From Polaromonas sp. A23 (GTDB lineage: Bacteria > Pseudomonadota > Gammaproteobacteria > Burkholderiales > Burkholderiaceae_C), in NCBI RefSeq assembly GCF_002001015.1, contig NZ_MUNO01000012.1, positions 1 to 64,000 of the forward strand: a stretch of 64,000 nt of DNA, in the 5' to 3' direction. The position numbers and the translations under genes were made by a program. Position 1 is the first letter of the stretch. Every line of letters starts with the position of its first letter. Shown here one piece after another: positions 1 to 8,258 of this stretch. The notes below the pieces were generated by a model that was not told where the DNA came from, searched no databases, and saw only the letters and a list, made by a program, of their open reading frames with translations.

Positions 1-279
1 GGCTGGGGAACGTTCGATGCCATGGCGTCCGTGCGGCCCGACCAGGTGGCCGCGGTCCGGACGGAAGTTGTGCAGGTGCTGGAGTGGGCGCATGCAGCGT
101 TTCCCGGTCTTCAGGCACCATTCGACGAAGGCGGGGAATGGGACTTCAACTTGCAGGAGCAGGAAGAAGACGCTGGCGAGAGGGGGGGTGGCGGAGAGAA
201 CTGGTACGCGCTGACCCTGTCCGTGGTCGGCAGCCCGCAGTTTTGTGCGGCCTTCAGGGCGCGTTTCGATCCGGATTAA
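1..279 (+). CDS. Hypothetical protein, 3' end only
   Basis: The reading frame is open from the left edge and stops with TAA at 277-279, so only about 92 C-terminal residues are present. An ATG at 22 lies in frame, but the frame continues upstream of it (reading GWGTFDA), so the true start is probably outside the window. The protein is acidic (a Glu/Asp-rich stretch near the middle) with no motif I recognise. It converges on the exonuclease gene, with only 7 bases between the two stop codons. Confidence 0.5.
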   Translation, partial: GWGTFDAMASVRPDQVAAVRTEVVQVLEWAHAAFPGLQAPFDEGGEWDFNLQEQEEDAGERGGGGENWYALTLSVVGSPQFCAAFRARFDPD

Positions 280-286
280 ATCCGGA

Positions 287-901
287 TTAAGTTTCTGAAA
301 ACTGTGGTGGCGGCAAACCCAGCGCATCAAATACCTGAATGGCGGCCCAGGCATCGTTGGCGGCATACACGATCTGGCTTTCCGTGAGTTGCCGATTCGC
401 CCAGTTGGATGTGGTGGCTTTCCTCGACTTGATGAAACGCCGGTTGAACACCACGGCTACCGCGCCGCGGACCCCGAGCTCCTTTGCGTAGCCGCGGCTC
501 CTGAACACCGCGTTGAGGTCCAGCACGTTGCGCGGTGAAACGCCCAGGGTGCGCCGGATCTGCTGATGGTCACCGGCGAGGCCGAACCCGACCTTTGCCA
601 CCGTTTCCGATTCCAGAAGGGCCGATACCGCTTCGCGGCACCCCGCGTCGTGCAACTGGAACACCCAGGCCTTTTGCAAGGCAGAAAACTGCACCACGTG
701 CGGGCCTTCGGACACCTGCTCCCTGAAGAATGTCGGCTTGGACTCCGTGTCAAAGCCCAGCACGCTGCTGGTTGCCAGGGCCTGAAAAGCTTCATCTGCC
801 TGCTGGCGTGTGGAGACCACAAAAATATCGGACAGGCCGAGCTGCGCAAGCGGTTCGAGCCGGGCAAGCTCCTCCTTGGTGGGAGACGGCAGATGCGGCA
901 T
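287..901 (-). CDS. 3'-5' exonuclease, RNase D / DEDDy family
   Basis: A 204-residue single-domain protein of the DEDDy 3'-5' exonuclease superfamily, the RNase D / WRN-exonuclease fold. Expected to remove nucleotides from the 3' end of RNA or DNA with two metal ions in the cytoplasm. The acidic catalytic set can be placed: FDTES gives Asp51 and Glu53, GLAGD gives Asp111, and YAANDA gives Tyr179 and Asp183. It lacks the HRDC domains of full-length RNase D, so the natural substrate cannot be told. The gene lies 17 bases downstream of the enamidase gene on the same strand and may be read through from it, though nothing links it to nicotinate catabolism. Confidence 0.85.
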   Translation of the reverse strand: MPHLPSPTKEELARLEPLAQLGLSDIFVVSTRQQADEAFQALATSSVLGFDTESKPTFFREQVSEGPHVVQFSALQKAWVFQLHDAGCREAVSALLESETVAKVGFGLAGDHQQIRRTLGVSPRNVLDLNAVFRSRGYAKELGVRGAVAVVFNRRFIKSRKATTSNWANRQLTESQIVYAANDAWAAIQVFDALGLPPPQFSET

Positions 902-918
902 GTCCGGGGATGTCAGGA

Positions 919-2115
919 TCAGGCCGGAGCGACGATGCTGGGGATCTGCGTGGCTGGGGGTGTATTGCGGCTACGGCCACTGCGCACGATGCCGTCAATC
1001 ATCACCATGCCCACGCCAGGGATGTCACCGCGCTGAACGCTGTCGAGCAGGTTCAGGCCTGAAGAGTGCTGGGCCTTGTCCATGAACACGAAGTCGGCAT
1101 CGCGGCCGACTTCGATCAAGCCGCAGTTGAGCTTGCGGATGCGGGCGGTGTTGCCGGTGGCAAAACAGAAAACCAGTTCGGCCGGAATATTGCCCAGGCT
1201 GGAGAGCAGGGCGATCAGCCGCAGTATGCCCAGAGGTTGAACCCCCGAACCGGCCGGCCCGTCTGTGCCGAGAATCACCCGGTGCGGGCACTTGAGTTGC
1301 AGCGCGGCTTGCGCGGCCGCAATGGCGACCTTTTCATTTCCGTTGTGCACGATCTCGATGGCGCGTGAGGACTTCTCGCAGAGCTCGCAGACATGCTGCT
1401 CCGACAGGGCGGTGTGGCCGCCGTTGATATGACCGATGACGTCCGCATCGGCTTCAAGCACCACATCCTTGTCAATCAGGCCGGAGCCAGGAATGGAAGG
1501 ACCGCCGGTGTGGATGGTGCTCTGGATGCCGTACTTGCGCGCCCAGGCCACCATTTCCTTGGCTTCATAGCCGGCCTTGACCGACCCCAGGCCGACTTCC
1601 CCGAGCAGGGTGACGCCGGCCTCGGCGAGTTCCTTGAAGTCATGCTCGACCATGCCTTTTTCAATGATGGGCGCGCCGGCCAGAACTTTGACGCCGCCGG
1701 GGCGAAAATTATCAAAGGCGCGTTGCGCGGTGATGGCCAGTGCCTTGAGTCCGACGATGTCCTTGGGGCGGCCGGGCAGATGCACCTCGCCGGCAGAAAT
1801 CATGGTGGTGACGCCGCCATGCATGGTGGAATCTATCCAGCCGATCTGATTCTGGCGAGGTGTCCAGTCGCCGAAGACCGGATGCACATGGCTGTCGATC
1901 AGGCCCGGGCAAATGCAGGTCTGGTGGGCGTCGATGACTGTCTGTGCGCCTTCGGTGTTGCAGTCCTTGGCCTTGCCGACGGCGACGATCAGCCCGTCAT
2001 TGACCACGATAGTGTCTGCGTCCAGGATTGGCTGGTCGATGTCCCCGGACAACAGCAGGCCGATGTTCCTGATAACGACTTTTCCCGATTTTCCTGTAGC
2101 TGCTGCTTCTGCCAT
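919..2115 (-). CDS. ena: Enamidase-type amidohydrolase (6-oxo-tetrahydronicotinate ring opening)
   Basis: A 398-residue amidohydrolase-superfamily enzyme. Metal-site residues are visible as the HVH of GLIDSHVHP, the Glu of GEVGLG, the His of TIHTGG, the His of HINGGH and the Asp of GTDGPAG. Overall character matches Eubacterium barkeri enamidase, which hydrolyses 1,4,5,6-tetrahydro-6-oxonicotinate to 2-formylglutarate and ammonia. The 6-hydroxynicotinate reductase gene lies divergently about 2.3 kb away and would supply that substrate, which supports the assignment over a generic imidazolonepropionase-like role. I chose ATG at 2115, with AAGG about 9 bases upstream; an in-frame ATG at 2130 is the alternative. 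It is the last gene of the fdx-fnr-tetR-ena minus-strand set. Confidence 0.82.
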   Translation of the reverse strand: MAEAAATGKSGKVVIRNIGLLLSGDIDQPILDADTIVVNDGLIVAVGKAKDCNTEGAQTVIDAHQTCICPGLIDSHVHPVFGDWTPRQNQIGWIDSTMHGGVTTMISAGEVHLPGRPKDIVGLKALAITAQRAFDNFRPGGVKVLAGAPIIEKGMVEHDFKELAEAGVTLLGEVGLGSVKAGYEAKEMVAWARKYGIQSTIHTGGPSIPGSGLIDKDVVLEADADVIGHINGGHTALSEQHVCELCEKSSRAIEIVHNGNEKVAIAAAQAALQLKCPHRVILGTDGPAGSGVQPLGILRLIALLSSLGNIPAELVFCFATGNTARIRKLNCGLIEVGRDADFVFMDKAQHSSGLNLLDSVQRGDIPGVGMVMIDGIVRSGRSRNTPPATQIPSIVAPA

Positions 2116-2140
2116 GGAATGGCCTTTCAAGAAATGGTGA

Positions 2141-2830
2141 TCAGGGTTTGAGCATCACGGTGCGCAGCACGGTGCTGGTGATAAAGGCCTGCCACTCGGC
2201 CATGGCTTCAGGTGTCTGCAAATCTTCACCGAGAAAGGCCGAGAGTGTGTGGCGGTTCGAAATGTAGAAGTAACCGGTTGCCGCAATCAGCAGGTAGACG
2301 TTGCGCGCTGACACATCGGAGCGGAACACATTCTTTTTGACGCCACTTTCGAGCAGCTGGCGAATGATGGCGATTGCGGGCGATGAGTATTCGCGCGCGC
2401 GCATGGATTTTGAAATGTGTTTGCCGCGGTGCAGGTTTTCCGTGTTGAGCAGTGTGATGAACTCGGGGTTCTTGCTGTAGTAGGTCACAACAAAGCGGAT
2501 CACCTCCTTGAGCGACTCCACCGGCTGCTCCAGGTCCAGATCAAGTTCCAGCTCGGCATCGTTCATGCGCCGGTACATGTCCTCCAGCACTTCGATGAAC
2601 AGGCCTTCCTTGCTCCCGAAGTAGTAGTAGATCATCCGGTCGAAGGATTTGGCCGCCTGGGAGATTTTCTCCACGCTGCCGCCGTCGTAGCCATACCGCG
2701 CAAAAACCTTGGTCGCAGCACGCAGGATGTTGTCGCGCGTGGTCTGCGCTGCCTGTTCACGCACGCCCGGCCGCTTTGCTGAGGCGAGCCGGGCAGTCGT
2801 CGAGCGGGGGTGTGTGGTTTTGGTGGCCAT
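2141..2830 (-). CDS. TetR-family transcriptional regulator of the nicotinate cluster
   Basis: A 229-residue TetR-family repressor. After a basic N-terminal tail, the helix-turn-helix covers roughly residues 30-75 (RDNILRAATKVFARYGYDGG then IYYYFGSKEGLF, the usual TetR recognition-helix signature). The remaining helical region is the ligand-binding and dimer domain. I use ATG at 2830; a TTG at 2845 is possible, and neither has a clear ribosome site. It sits inside the minus-strand group between fnr and ena and is the obvious candidate to bind the three ATGTAG-N6-CAACAT motifs at 4193-4324. In Pseudomonas putida the nicotinate hydroxylase genes are controlled by the TetR protein NicS, so an analogous role is inferred. 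The effector is not known. Confidence 0.8.
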   Translation of the reverse strand: MATKTTHPRSTTARLASAKRPGVREQAAQTTRDNILRAATKVFARYGYDGGSVEKISQAAKSFDRMIYYYFGSKEGLFIEVLEDMYRRMNDAELELDLDLEQPVESLKEVIRFVVTYYSKNPEFITLLNTENLHRGKHISKSMRAREYSSPAIAIIRQLLESGVKKNVFRSDVSARNVYLLIAATGYFYISNRHTLSAFLGEDLQTPEAMAEWQAFITSTVLRTVMLKP

Positions 2831-2875
2831 AGAGTCAGCTAGCAAGCGAGAAGCGTGGAGGTCTTCTCTTCACCC

Positions 2876-2985
2876 GCCGGGGCCGTGGATCTGGCTTTGC
2901 CAGTCCGCAGGCGCAGCGCCCCTATTCTTCGTGCAAGGGGCAGCGCACCGCCGAAGGCACGCGCAGCGACAAGCGTAGGGGTCAT
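2876..2985 (-). repeat. Dispersed hairpin repeat, family C, copy 1
   Basis: Read on the minus strand, it starts a few bases after the stop of the ferredoxin-NADP reductase gene with CCCCTACGCTTGTCGC and ends with the GCTTTGCC...GGCCCC segment. It is a diverged copy of the repeats at 37009-37100 and 44770-44860, in the same orientation relative to the gene it follows. The apex hairpin has changed from the CCCCCCGAGGGGGC form. A transcription-termination or mRNA-end role is an inference. Confidence 0.7.
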
Positions 2986-2986
2986 A

Positions 2987-3760
2987 TCACTGTTCAGCAA
3001 AAGCGCGTTCGATCACAAAGTCGCCCGGCCGAGAGGTATTCCCCTCGGTAAAACCACGCTTCTCAAGCATATGTTTCAGGTCCTTGAGCATGCCGGGGCT
3101 GCCGCAGATCATCACGCGGTCGGTTGCAGGATCGAGTGCGGGAAGCTTCAGGTCCTCGAACATCTTGCCGGTTTCCATCAGGTCGGTAACGCGGCCCATG
3201 TTGCGGTAGCTTTCCCTTGTCACGGTGGGGTAATACAGCAATTGTTTGGAGACGAGCTCGCCGAGGAACTCGTGTTGCGGCAGGTGGTCCACGACCAGAT
3301 CGTGATAGGCCAGCTCGTCGGCCTGGCGCACGCCGTGCACGAGGACGATTTGTTCAAACTGCTCGTAGGTTGCCGGGTCGCGAATGATGCTCATGAATGG
3401 CGCCAGGCCGGTGCCGGTGGACAGCAGGTAAAGCCGCTTGCCTGGAAGCAGGTAGTCGATGACCAGTGTGCCGGTCGGCTTGCGCCCCACGATGATGGTG
3501 TCGCCGACCTTGATGTGCTGCAGTCGTGAGGTTAGCGGGCCGTCGGCGACCTTGATGCTGAGAAACTCAAGATGCTCTTCGTGGTTGGGGCTCACGATGC
3601 TATAGGCCCGCAGCAACGGCTTGTCGTTGACCCGCAGGCCGATCATTGTGAAATGGCCGTTGCTGAAACGCAGCGAGGTGTCGCGGGTGGTGGTGAAAGT
3701 AAACAGGCGGTCGGTCCAGTGGTGGACGGACAGGACACGTTCTTCGTTAAAGGCGCTCAT
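2987..3760 (-). CDS. Ferredoxin-NADP(+) reductase
   Basis: A 257-residue FNR of the short bacterial (Fpr) type. The FAD-binding signature RAYSIVSP lies near residue 50, and the pyridine-nucleotide motif STGTGLAPF is near residue 115, followed by VHGVRQ and the C-terminal MICGSPGM motif. It moves electrons between NADPH and ferredoxin. The ferredoxin gene is directly upstream (36 bases apart) and the 6-hydroxynicotinate reductase gene is divergent from it. The likely job is therefore to feed electrons from NADPH through that ferredoxin to the ring reductase. A general role in oxidative-stress or Fe-S metabolism cannot be excluded. Family copy C of a dispersed repeat follows the stop codon. Confidence 0.9.
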   Translation of the reverse strand: MSAFNEERVLSVHHWTDRLFTFTTTRDTSLRFSNGHFTMIGLRVNDKPLLRAYSIVSPNHEEHLEFLSIKVADGPLTSRLQHIKVGDTIIVGRKPTGTLVIDYLLPGKRLYLLSTGTGLAPFMSIIRDPATYEQFEQIVLVHGVRQADELAYHDLVVDHLPQHEFLGELVSKQLLYYPTVTRESYRNMGRVTDLMETGKMFEDLKLPALDPATDRVMICGSPGMLKDLKHMLEKRGFTEGNTSRPGDFVIERAFAEQ

Positions 3761-3796
3761 GGTAGGGGTAAATGAAATGCAGGATGGTTTGAATTG

Positions 3797-4126
3797 TCAG
3801 CCGTCGAGGTTGGCGCTCGCGAGCTTACCGGTTTTGTCTTTCCATTGCTCCGCTGTTGGCAGGGGAGCAATCCGTTTTGAAATAAGCGGCCAGCTTTTGG
3901 CCAGCCGCTGGTTCAGTTCAAGAAAGGATTCGAATTCGGGCGGCGTGTCCGTGTCGGCATAGATTGCATTGACGGGACACTCCGGAATGCACACCGCACA
4001 GTCTATACACTCATCCGGGTCGATCACCAGGAAGTCAGCGCCTTCCTTGAAGCAATCCACCGGACAGACATCAACGCAATCCGTGTATTTGCACTTGATG
4101 CATGGATCGGTGACGACGTGGGTCAT
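3797..4126 (-). CDS. fdxA: Ferredoxin, 7Fe type (FdxA-like)
   Basis: A 109-residue ferredoxin of the 3Fe-4S/4Fe-4S FdxA class. Cluster ligands are visible in [17 protein letters not shown] near the N-terminus and [12 protein letters not shown] about residue 40, followed by the long FdxA C-terminal extension. ATG at 4126 is preceded by AAGGACCT, a good ribosome site; the frame open further upstream crosses the regulatory region and is not used. It is the first gene of the minus-strand group and shares its control region with the divergent 6-hydroxynicotinate reductase gene. That placement suggests it is the electron donor for the reductase, matching the known ferredoxin dependence of 6-hydroxynicotinate reductase (EC 1.3.7.1). 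Confidence 0.9.
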   Translation of the reverse strand: MTHVVTDPCIKCKYTDCVDVCPVDCFKEGADFLVIDPDECIDCAVCIPECPVNAIYADTDTPPEFESFLELNQRLAKSWPLISKRIAPLPTAEQWKDKTGKLASANLDG

Positions 4127-4192
4127 GAGGTCCTTGTAGGTGACTGCCGGGCGAATTCTGCACCGTTCAGGTGCTTTCAATATGCCACACAA

Positions 4193-4324
4193 ATGTAGTG
4201 AACGCAACATGAAAATGTAGCTTTAGCAACATTTTTTCTGCCAAATCCGGATTTGAAGCGTAAACACTATTGCACGGCCGATTTGTATGCGCTACATTGA
4301 TTTTAAATGTAGCAAACACAACAT
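4193..4324. promoter_or_regulatory. Three 18-bp operator-like repeats in the divergent fdx / hnr promoter region
   Basis: Three copies of ATGTAG-N6-CAACAT occur at 4193-4210, 4215-4232 and 4307-4324. All twelve outer bases are identical in the three copies, and the arms form an imperfect inverted repeat. Copies 1 and 2 are 22 bases apart start to start (two helical turns); copy 3 is 92 bases further on. Copy 1 is 66 bases upstream of the fdxA start codon and copy 3 is 62 bases upstream of the reductase start codon. The surroundings are AT-rich compared with the coding DNA. These are best explained as binding sites for the TetR-family protein at 2141-2830, by inference. Confidence 0.7.
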
Positions 4325-4386
4325 TGAAATTAAGTGCTTGCTACACACGGATGAAATGCAATACGCCGCCGGCGAAGGCAAACACG

Positions 4387-6009
4387 ATGACCGAGCATAC
4401 GAAAACGGACGGGCTGCCAGGCATGGATGCCCCGGAACTTCCCCAGGTACTGGAGAAGGCCAGGCCGCGCAGTGAGCGCATGAGCGGTGAAAAGATCGAG
4501 TGCAATGCCTGTCCGGTGTTGTGCCAGATTTCCGAGGGGCGCAGCGGTGCCTGCGACAGGTATGCCAATCACGGCGGCACGCTGGTTCGTGTTGATCCGG
4601 TCCTTCTGCTGCGCCGAAGCCTGGCGCAAGGGGAGCCGGCGCTTGTGGCTTTCGATCGCCCGGCAGCTGCTGATTCCGCTGAGATACCGGGCGGCTCGGC
4701 GGAAGTCACGCCGTGGAGCGGTGATCTGCTGCTGGCCGACGAGGTGTTTATCACCGGCGTGGGTTCTTCAACGACCTACCCCGACTACAAACCAGCACCC
4801 TTCATTGTTTCCTCACGCGCGGCTGGCGTGGATATGGTCACCGTGGTGACCGAGGGCATCTTCAGTTACTGCAGTCTCAAGGTGAAGATAGACACTGACC
4901 GCTTCCTCGGCGCCGAGCAGGCCAATGTGCGTTGCAAGGGCGAGGTCGTCGGCCATGTGACCACCGCGGAGTACGGTTCCCAGATGCTGTCTCTGGGGGG
5001 GGTGCATCACCTTACAGGCGGCAGCAAGAAAGAGGGGCGGGTAACCGTCGAGATGATGATGGCGCTGGGAAACAAGGGGCCGGCCGAACTGACCATCGAT
5101 GGCGGCTCCCAGATCCTCATTCAGGCAGGGCGTGCACCCATCGTCAATGGTGTGGAAGAAAAACGAATGCGTGTGGGCTGCGGTTCTGCCACCATCGGCA
5201 TCTTTGCAAAGCAGTTTTTTGGCGTGCTTGACGAGGTGGTGGTGGTGGACGACCACATCACGGGCGTCTTGACCGAACACCAGGCGGGCCGGTGCCTTGA
5301 CATGCGACCGTCCGGCATCAAGATGCGTGGACGGAAATCCACACCGGGCCGATATTTCCAGGTCGCCAATCCAGGAACGGGTTGGGGCGGCACAGATATC
5401 GCCGATCCGCTGTCCATCATTGAAAGCTGGGACGCCGGCACGGCCTGGCCCGGCCTCCGGCTTTTGATGACCTCGACCACGGGCGAACACGCTAGCTGGT
5501 ATGTCCTGAATGACAAACTCGAGCCCGAGGAACAGGAAATGCCTGAAGCAGTGCGCCGTACTGTAGAACGTATCGGCGAGAACTGCGAGCCTTCCCTGAC
5601 CACGGTGCTGTTTCTCGGCGGTGCCGGCGGTAGCTTGCGGGCCGGCGTGACTGAAAACCCCGTCCTGCTGACGCGGGCCATTAAGGACGCGCTGGTGAAT
5701 GTGACCTGCGGCGGTGCGCCTGCCTACATCTGGCCGGGAGGCGGCATCACCGTGATGGCCGACGTCATGCGCATGCCGGACAACAGCTTTGGCTCGGTGC
5801 CAACCCCGGCCATCGTCGCACCGATTGAATTCAGCATGAAGCTCGATGATTACCGCGCGCTGGGCGGCCATATGGACCATGTCCGCAGCCTGGAAGATGC
5901 ACTGCGGCGGGGTGCATGGCACAACGAAGGTGCGCCTGCCGCACGGCAGTGGGTGCCGTTGCCGGACTCCAACCCCTGGCCCATCGCGCGTCCTCCCCTT
6001 CTCGGCTGA
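4387..6009 (+). CDS. hnr: 6-hydroxynicotinate reductase
   Basis: A 540-residue protein matching the 6-hydroxynicotinate reductase family known from Eubacterium barkeri and from nicotinate-degrading proteobacteria. The reaction is the ferredoxin-dependent reduction of 6-hydroxynicotinate to 1,4,5,6-tetrahydro-6-oxonicotinate. A cysteine motif near residue 40, CNACPVLCQISEGRSGAC, is a probable Fe-S ligand set; the rest is a long glycine-rich region with GCGSATIGIF and a conserved C-terminal half. I choose ATG at 4387, with GAAGGC upstream; the open frame back to 4270 overlaps the third operator copy. It is the first gene of a plus-strand operon that runs through nicB. Electrons probably come from the adjacent ferredoxin and FNR. 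Confidence 0.85.
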   Translation: MTEHTKTDGLPGMDAPELPQVLEKARPRSERMSGEKIECNACPVLCQISEGRSGACDRYANHGGTLVRVDPVLLLRRSLAQGEPALVAFDRPAAADSAEIPGGSAEVTPWSGDLLLADEVFITGVGSSTTYPDYKPAPFIVSSRAAGVDMVTVVTEGIFSYCSLKVKIDTDRFLGAEQANVRCKGEVVGHVTTAEYGSQMLSLGGVHHLTGGSKKEGRVTVEMMMALGNKGPAELTIDGGSQILIQAGRAPIVNGVEEKRMRVGCGSATIGIFAKQFFGVLDEVVVVDDHITGVLTEHQAGRCLDMRPSGIKMRGRKSTPGRYFQVANPGTGWGGTDIADPLSIIESWDAGTAWPGLRLLMTSTTGEHASWYVLNDKLEPEEQEMPEAVRRTVERIGENCEPSLTTVLFLGGAGGSLRAGVTENPVLLTRAIKDALVNVTCGGAPAYIWPGGGITVMADVMRMPDNSFGSVPTPAIVAPIEFSMKLDDYRALGGHMDHVRSLEDALRRGAWHNEGAPAARQWVPLPDSNPWPIARPPLLG

Positions 6010-6016
6010 GATATAC

Positions 6017-6934
6017 GTGACTGCGCAGCGCACGCTTTTACCTGACGGCCGCTGGCATTTTCAGCACGGCCCGATGGACATTGTTATTGGTGCGAGCGGC
6101 AACACCGATGCGCTGGAAATGGCGCACACCGATGCCTGGTTGCGCTTTCGCGGTCTGCTCGATGAGTTGGTCGCCGAACTGGACGCGCTACGGCGACCCG
6201 TGGCCGGCGAGTGCGCGTTGCGAGGCTTGGTGGCGCGGCGGATGTGGCATGCCTGCCAACCCTACAAAAATAGTTTTATCACACCCATGGCGGCTGTTGC
6301 CGGCTCGGTGGCGCAGGAACTCGTTGCTTGTTATGACGCCCCCGGCATCGCCCGCGCGTGGGTCAACAATGGTGGGGATATAGCGCTGCACCTCGCACCC
6401 TCGCAGTCAGTCCGGATTGGTCTGTATGCGGATATTGCCCGGCTGAGCGGAACTGAAATTGTGGACGGGCTGCAAACGGATGCACGGTTCGAGGTTTCGA
6501 GCGAGCTGCCTGTGCGCGGTGTTGCCACGAGCGGTTGGCGCGGCCGCAGCTTTTCCCTTGGCATTGCTGACAGCGTGACGGTGCTGGCACGCACAGCCGC
6601 TCAAGCCGACGCTGCCGCCACTGTGATTGCAAATTCGGTGAATATCGCAGACATGCGTATTCTGCGTCAGCCAGCTTGCGAGGTGAAAGATGACTCCGAT
6701 CTCGGCCACATTCCTGTTACGGTGGATGTCCCGCCGTTGGAGCCGCAACTTGTACGGCAGGCGCTGCTTTCGGGTATGAGGTGCGCGCAGGCCTTGCGCG
6801 CCGCCGGCCTGATCTGGTCTGCTGTGCTGGTTTGCCAGAATCAGGCCATGACGACGGACGAGGTTGTTGCGGGAAGCCCGGAAAAGCGGGACAGCGGCAA
6901 AGCGATTTTGCAAGTTGGTTCAGTATTTGCTTAA
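6017..6934 (+). CDS. UPF0280 family protein (ApbE-like fold), function unknown
   Basis: A 305-residue protein of the UPF0280 family, distantly related in fold to ApbE flavin transferases. I recognise the family from segments such as NGGDIALHL, LPVRGVATSGWRGRSFSLG and ADAAATVIANSVN. The start is GTG at 6017, 7 bases after the reductase stop; an ATG far upstream in the same frame lies inside the reductase gene and is unlikely. The gene is tightly coupled to hnr and followed by two DUF1185 genes. An ApbE-like protein beside a redox enzyme could act in cofactor or flavin attachment, but this is inference only; no catalytic role has been shown that I can cite. Confidence 0.75.
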   Translation: MTAQRTLLPDGRWHFQHGPMDIVIGASGNTDALEMAHTDAWLRFRGLLDELVAELDALRRPVAGECALRGLVARRMWHACQPYKNSFITPMAAVAGSVAQELVACYDAPGIARAWVNNGGDIALHLAPSQSVRIGLYADIARLSGTEIVDGLQTDARFEVSSELPVRGVATSGWRGRSFSLGIADSVTVLARTAAQADAAATVIANSVNIADMRILRQPACEVKDDSDLGHIPVTVDVPPLEPQLVRQALLSGMRCAQALRAAGLIWSAVLVCQNQAMTTDEVVAGSPEKRDSGKAILQVGSVFA

Positions 6935-6956
6935 TGAAATGGATGGACGCACCCCG

Positions 6957-7598
6957 ATGATTGAAATACGACGCGTCTTCACGCATGTGGAGCAAATTCG
7001 GCACGAGTTTGGCCCGGTTGCCCAGGTCCCGCTGCTGCGAGGCGCGATTGCGGCTGTGCTGACCAATCCCTTTGCCGGGCGCTATGAGCCTGACATCCTG
7101 CCGATGATGGAGGCTTTGCAGCCAGTGGGCATCGATATGGCCGAGCGCTTGCGTGCGGCGATGGACGTGCCGGTGGAGCGGATCGAGGGTTATGGCAAGG
7201 GCGCCATCATTGGCGCGGCAGGCGAGCTTGAGCATGGCGCTCTCTGGCACGTGCCAGGCGGCTATGCGATGCGGGAATTGCTGGGCTGGAAAGGCGACCC
7301 CAAGGCCTATTCGAAAGGGCAGGCTGAAGAAAACACGGGGCAGCCTGGCAATGCCCTCTCTATCGTGCCATCCACCAAAAAAGTAGGCGGTCCCGGAGCT
7401 GCGCTCGACGTACCGATGACCCATGTCAACGCCAGTTATGTGCGCAGTCATTTTGATGCCATCGAGGTTCGGGTTCCGGGCGCGCCGCTGGCCGACGAAA
7501 TAGTTTTTATTCTTGCGATGAGCACCGGTCCGCGCATTCACGCGCGGGTGGGCGGGTTGGCAGCGCAGGCCATCAGCAAATGGGATGGCTTGCGCTGA
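6957..7598 (+). CDS. DUF1185 (amino acid synthesis family) protein, copy 1
   Basis: A 213-residue DUF1185 protein, the family labelled amino acid synthesis although no reaction is established. Characteristic segments are ALTNPFAGRYE-type (here AVLTNPFAGRYEPD), YGKGAIIGAAGELEHGA, SIVPSTKKVGGPG and VRSHFDAIEVRVPGAPLADE. Compared with the next gene it carries a roughly 20-residue insertion around YAMRELLGWKGDP. The start may be ATG 6957 (MIEIRRVF) or ATG 6939; I prefer 6957 because MIEIRRV aligns with MKATIRKI of the paralogue. Position inside the hnr operon implies a role in nicotinate catabolism, for example on the ring-opened product. Confidence 0.75.
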   Translation: MIEIRRVFTHVEQIRHEFGPVAQVPLLRGAIAAVLTNPFAGRYEPDILPMMEALQPVGIDMAERLRAAMDVPVERIEGYGKGAIIGAAGELEHGALWHVPGGYAMRELLGWKGDPKAYSKGQAEENTGQPGNALSIVPSTKKVGGPGAALDVPMTHVNASYVRSHFDAIEVRVPGAPLADEIVFILAMSTGPRIHARVGGLAAQAISKWDGLR

Positions 7599-7628
7599 AG
7601 CGCAGGCTGCAACGACAGGAAAGAAAAC

Positions 7629-8213
7629 ATGAAAGCCACCATTCGCAAAATCATTGTTCAGGTCGACGAAACCCGCATGGAGATGGGGCAGGCGGTGAGC
7701 CCACCTACGCGCCGGGCCCTCGCCATGGCGGTGATAGCCAACCCGTTTGCCGGTCGGTATGTCACCAACCTGGATGAGTTGATCACCATTGGCGAAGAGC
7801 TGGGTGGTCTGTTGGGAGAAAAATGCGTGCAGGCCCTGGGCATTGCTCCGGGGCAGGCGCAGAGTTACGGCAAGGCCGCCATTGTGGGGGAGGCTGGCGA
7901 GCTGGAGCATGCAGCCGCGATACTGCATCCCAAGCTGGGCGCGCCGCTGCGTTTGGCCGTCGAAAAAGGCGCCGCGCTGGTGCCATCAAGTAAAAAGCGC
8001 GGCGGCCTTGGAACGGCCATTGACGTGCCTCTCGGGCACAAGGACGCGGCGTTTGTACGCAGCCATTTTGATGCGATGGAAGCACGGGTGGCTGACGCAC
8101 CGCGTGCCAACGAAATTGTGGTTGCTGTCGTTGTGACAGACAGTGGCCGGCCACTACCGCGCGTGGGCGGATTGCAGATCCACGAAATCAAGGGCCAGGA
8201 TGGGCTCCGGTAA
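7629..8213 (+). CDS. DUF1185 (amino acid synthesis family) protein, copy 2
   Basis: A 194-residue DUF1185 protein, paralogous to the preceding gene. The two share the blocks NPFAGRY, YGKAAIVGEAGELEHAA, LVPSSKKRGGLG, VRSHFDAMEARVADAPRANE and the terminal RVGGLQxxEIxxxDGLR. The ATG at 7629 follows CAGGAAAGAAAAC, a clear ribosome site. Two tandem diverged copies suggest either a hetero-oligomer or two sequential activities. Family structures show a small alpha/beta protein without an assigned reaction. Next downstream is the ABC importer, 45 bases away. Confidence 0.78.
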   Translation: MKATIRKIIVQVDETRMEMGQAVSPPTRRALAMAVIANPFAGRYVTNLDELITIGEELGGLLGEKCVQALGIAPGQAQSYGKAAIVGEAGELEHAAAILHPKLGAPLRLAVEKGAALVPSSKKRGGLGTAIDVPLGHKDAAFVRSHFDAMEARVADAPRANEIVVAVVVTDSGRPLPRVGGLQIHEIKGQDGLR

Positions 8214-8258
8214 CCCCGGTTCTCCTCCAGCTTATTCCGATCCACGACAGGAGTTTTT

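Noticed and set aside
4813..6033. A 406-codon frame antisense to hnr
   Set aside because: No family features and complete overlap with a recognised enzyme gene and its stop region.
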